A stretch of DNA of 64,000 nucleotides. It comes from Fremontodendron californicum. Its lineage: Eukaryota; Streptophyta; Magnoliopsida; Malvales; Malvaceae. Below, piece after piece: positions 61,401-64,000 of the stretch (its first letter is position 1; every line of letters begins with the position of its first letter). Location of the stretch: contig JAULJL010000038.1 in assembly GCA_030761205.1 (NCBI GenBank), forward strand, positions 1,984,001 to 2,048,000, given 5' to 3'. Made by a program: the position numbers and the translations under genes. The notes beneath the pieces were generated by a model. That model saw nothing but the letters and a program-made list of their open reading frames with translations. It made no database searches and was not told the DNA's origin.

Positions 61401-63339
61401 AAGGGAATGCTTTACAGTGGATACTCTGATGGTTCAATAAAGGTAAGGCCACCAGCTTCAACTCAAAAAGAAACAACTTTTCTGGTGATTCTAAGTCAAC
61501 TACAAATCACATTTGCTTGAAAAAAGAAGAAAACTAAAGAATTAATCTGGAGCCAACATAATTACCAAAACTTGGTTGATTGAATAGGTATGGGATGTCA
61601 GAAAGCAATCAGCCACGCTTGTATGGGACTTGAAGGAGCACAAGGAGGCAGTGACAAGCTTTTCCCTCTTTGAACCAGGGGAGAGCCTTTTAAGTGGATC
61701 TGCTGATAAGACCATTAGGGTAAGTTAAATCCTTGTCCTTCTTGTTTTCTACTATTTACCTGCTATGTTGCTTCGATTCTTCATTTTTCTTAAAGTATCC
61801 GTGTCCGACACCCGTGTCCGACGCATATCCTAACATGGGTATGGGGATATAATCCTCCAAGGACCCTCCAAATACATGGAAATCTTGGAAAAAAATGAAC
61901 ATACCCGTGTCCGACACACCCGAGTCCGAGTAACATAGCTTACCTGGACAGTTACTTAATTCTCAAGACGCACCACATTCCTTTTTCAGGTGTGGCAGAT
62001 GGTCCAAAAGAAATTGGAATGCATTGAAGTCATAGCAACAAAAGAACCAATTCAAAAGTTAGAGACATATGGGCAAATGATATTTGTGATCACCCAAAGC
62101 CACCATCTTAAGGTAACAAAGTGACAGAAAATAAGATCAAACTTCATATGAAACTATTTGAGAGATACAATTATTTCTTCCTCTCCAGGTTTTTGATTCA
62201 TTAAGAGCAGTCAACAGTATCTGCAAAAGTAAAAGTGTGAAGTGCATGAGGGTGGTTCAAGGAAGGATTTACGCAGGCTGCACCGATTCAAGCATTCAGG
62301 TTGGTTAGATAAAGGATCTTCAAATTTGATACAAATTTATGAAGCAATTGAAACCACTAGTTTATGTTGCTTCGACTCTTATTTTTTGTGAAGTACCCTT
62401 GTCCAACGCATATCCGCACATGGATATAGGGATATGATCCCAAGGACCCTCCAAATATATGGAAAAACTTAGAATAAATCAAACATACCCATGTCGGATA
62501 CATATCCGTGTCCGACACTCATTCCCGAGTTCGAGTAGCATAGCCACTAGTTACATATATCACTCTTTCCAGGTGTTTTCTATAACAAGTAACCATGAGA
62601 GGGAGATCAAAGCACCTGTAAAGAAATGGAGAATGTATAGCAAGCCCATCAATTCAATCATCATGTATAGAGACTGGCTTTACTGTGCAAGTTCAATGGT
62701 TGAAGGTTCTAATATCAGGGTAACAACTAAATTCTTCATATATAAAAAAATCTGATATAGTAAAATAAGAGCCTAGATATGATTTATAGAACTATTGTAC
62801 AGGAATGGAGAAGAAACTCTGAGCCCCAAATGTCAATGATACCAGAGAAAGGAGCAAATATACTGGCAATGGAAGTAGTGGAAGACTTCATATACTTAAA
62901 TTGCAGCTCATCAGCTACCAGTCTTCAGGTACATTAAGAAAATTTTGTTTTTTCCACTTTAGGACCTATGTTATCCGGACTCTTCATCGTGTCCATATCC
63001 GACACATATTTGGAAGTGGATATAGGGAGTACGATCCTCCAAATATATAGAAAAACTTTGAAAAAATTGAGCATACCGTGTTGGACTCATACCCATATCC
63101 GACAATCACGTCTGAGTCCTGGTAACATAGTTCAGGACTACTTCTTTTCCAGTTGATAAGCAGTTTTATTTTGATATAAATTGTGCATTTTTGTGAGCAG
63201 ATTTGGTTGAGAGGAACACAACAGAAAGTGGGGAGAATATCAGCTGGCAGTAAAATAACAAGCCTTATGACTGCCAATGACATTGTTCTATGTGGTACAG
63301 AGTCAGGGCTAATCAAGGTTTGGGATCTTAAATTAATTC

Positions 63340-63375
<36 letters not shown>

Positions 63376-63480
63376 TCTAAACTTTCAGATCCTTTGAATT
63401 CAAATTTCTGTATCCAAGCCTGATGTTTTTAACTCTAATTTCCAATTCTCTTGAATGTACAGGCCTGGATCCCCCTCTAG
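55422..63480 (+). CDS. LIN/CERBERUS-like protein: helical repeats plus WD40, no U-box seen
   Basis: Related to legume LIN/CERBERUS E3 ligases, needed for rhizobial infection there. I see no U-box here, so ligase activity is doubtful. Seventeen exons: 55422-56188, 56778-56850, 57039-57281, 57381-57471, 57584-58723, 59168-59306, 59965-60210, 60288-60582, 60767-60888, 61323-61442, 61588-61719, 61990-62112, 62189-62299, 62573-62719, 62803-62928, 63201-63317, 63463-63480. The N-terminal LIN-type region begins MAAPISPPSSPSFLVSS. The middle is ARM-like helices. The C-terminus is WD40 blades (YSGYSDGSIKVWDVRK, LLSGSADKTIRVWQM), ending AWIPL. All junctions agree in phase except exon 4 to 5, which is one base short: 4010 nt in total, whereas 4011 would give 1336 aa. 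This is a 1-bp deletion at the ttgg|gtagac donor, or an unresolved junction. Seven introns carry MITE-A copies. Confidence 0.85.
56397..56539 (+). mobile_element. MITE-A copy 17
   Basis: LIN-like intron 1. Perfect 8-bp target duplication ATTCAATC at 56389-56396 and 56540-56547. Shortened centre. Confidence 0.92.
58766..58952 (+). mobile_element. MITE-A copy 18
   Basis: LIN-like intron 5, starting 42 bases after the donor. Not flanked by a simple octamer but by a ~20-base direct repeat: gttatatgtaatctgaaaac at 58745 and gttaaatgtaatctgaaaac at 58953. Confidence 0.9.
59660..59842 (-). mobile_element. MITE-A copy 19
   Basis: LIN-like intron 6. Flanks TAAAAAAC and TCAAAAAC match at 7 of 8. Confidence 0.92.
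61097..61283 (+). mobile_element. MITE-A copy 20
   Basis: LIN-like intron 9, ending 39 bases before exon 10. Perfect 8-bp target duplication TATCTAAC at 61089-61096 and 61284-61291. Confidence 0.93.
61763..61938 (-). mobile_element. MITE-A copy 21
   Basis: LIN-like intron 11, 43 bases after the donor. Flanks TTTACCTG and CTTACCTG match at 7 of 8. Confidence 0.92.
62362..62543 (-). mobile_element. MITE-A copy 22
   Basis: LIN-like intron 13, ending 29 bases before exon 14. Perfect 8-bp target duplication CCACTAGT at 62354-62361 and 62544-62551. Confidence 0.94.
62966..63130 (-). mobile_element. MITE-A copy 23
   Basis: LIN-like intron 15. Flanks TTTAGGAC and TTCAGGAC match at 7 of 8. Confidence 0.92.
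63343..63373. repeat. (TA)n microsatellite
   Basis: Uninterrupted ta repeat in the last intron of the LIN-like gene, 25 bases after the exon 16 donor. Confidence 0.9.
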
Positions 63481-64000
63481 CTGAGAACTGATACCTTAAA
63501 AACTAGTATAGAATATACATAGAAAAGAGGAACAAGATCGAGCTGTGTCATATACGATCGATTGAAAATAGTTTTCTTTTCACTACTTCTAAAAGAATGC
63601 CATTTGTGTACAGTTGTTATATTGTATAATCACAGTGGTTACGGTTGTACTTCGAACCTTGGAAATGAAGTTATCTTCTTTTAGGCTATGTTATTTGGGC
63701 TCGGGGATGAGTGTCGGATACGGGTATGTGTCGAAATATATATTAGGCTCAGATGTCAATATTGATACTTTAGGGAAAATGAAGAGTCCTGATAACTTTT
63801 AGAAACGATTGATGTAAATAATAATAGTAATAATAATAATAATAATTGACTTCATTAACGGTTTCAAAGTCATCAAATCTCTAAAACAATCTAAACCAAA
63901 CTAAGCATCAAAAGTTGAAAATCATAATACAAAAACATCTAAAATTACCTAAAACACTTATGAAGTTAGTATAAGAGTTCAAGAACATTGGTAATGCCAT
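63481..64000. other. 3' flank of the LIN-like gene
   Basis: Likely 3' UTR, then MITE-A copy 24 and an (AAT)n tract (63817-63846). No further gene seen. Confidence 0.6.
63686..63795 (+). mobile_element. MITE-A copy 24 (internally deleted)
   Basis: Flanks CTTTTAGG and CTTTTAGA match at 7 of 8. Starts CTATGTTATTTGGGCTCGGG, ends gaagagtcctgataa; about 110 bp only. Confidence 0.88.

Noticed and set aside
55422..63480. U-box E3 ubiquitin ligase activity for the LIN-like gene
   Set aside because: No U-box sequence (CPI...DPV pattern) appears between the N-terminal region and the ARM-like part in any frame I followed.
1..64000. tRNA or rRNA genes
   Set aside because: A- and B-box words occur only in SINE-like contexts with A-runs; no cloverleaf-forming tRNA or rRNA sequence was recognised.

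Overview
The window is plant nuclear DNA: AT-rich, with intron-rich genes using GT-AG splice sites, an acidic-domain TOC159 receptor, a P-class PPR protein, and many short non-autonomous transposons. The kinesin-13A protein looks, from memory of the family, almost identical to the cotton protein, so I infer Gossypium or a close Malvaceae relative. No search was run.

Layout. 1-2760 (+): 3' half of a CARM1-type arginine methyltransferase (PRMT4). 3628-7308 (-): intronless TOC159 preprotein receptor. 9312-12498 (+): predicted plastid protein with a conserved C-terminal domain. 13339-14588 (-): small ARM/TOG-like helical-repeat protein. 16433-19320 (-): P-class PPR protein, divergent from 20108-23176 (+), an ESD4-type SUMO protease. 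24892-31793 (-): kinesin-13A. 34866-36415 (+): universal stress protein with an in-frame stop. 37214-38529 (-): TCTP. 40632-45201: Mutator-like element carrying a decayed plant-mobile-domain gene. 46689-47063 (-): small three-helix membrane protein. 50176-50736 (-): STIG1-like pseudogene broken by MITEs. 55422-63480 (+): 17-exon LIN/CERBERUS-like protein (helical repeats plus WD40, no U-box seen).

The genes share no pathway; this is ordinary eukaryotic gene order with plastid import, RNA processing, SUMO, microtubule and stress functions. The striking feature is a 110-217 bp terminal-inverted-repeat family (here MITE-A) with 24 copies. Most can be delimited by an 8-bp target duplication, nine of them perfect, which points to the hAT superfamily. 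Twelve copies lie in introns, seven of them in the LIN-like gene. A PIF/Harbinger-type MITE, a TAGGG...CCCTA hAT-like MITE, a nested pair of TIR elements and at least two tRNA-like SINE families complete the repeat content.

Exon coordinates were derived by eye from splice signals and reading-frame continuity; most close in frame, and exceptions are stated.
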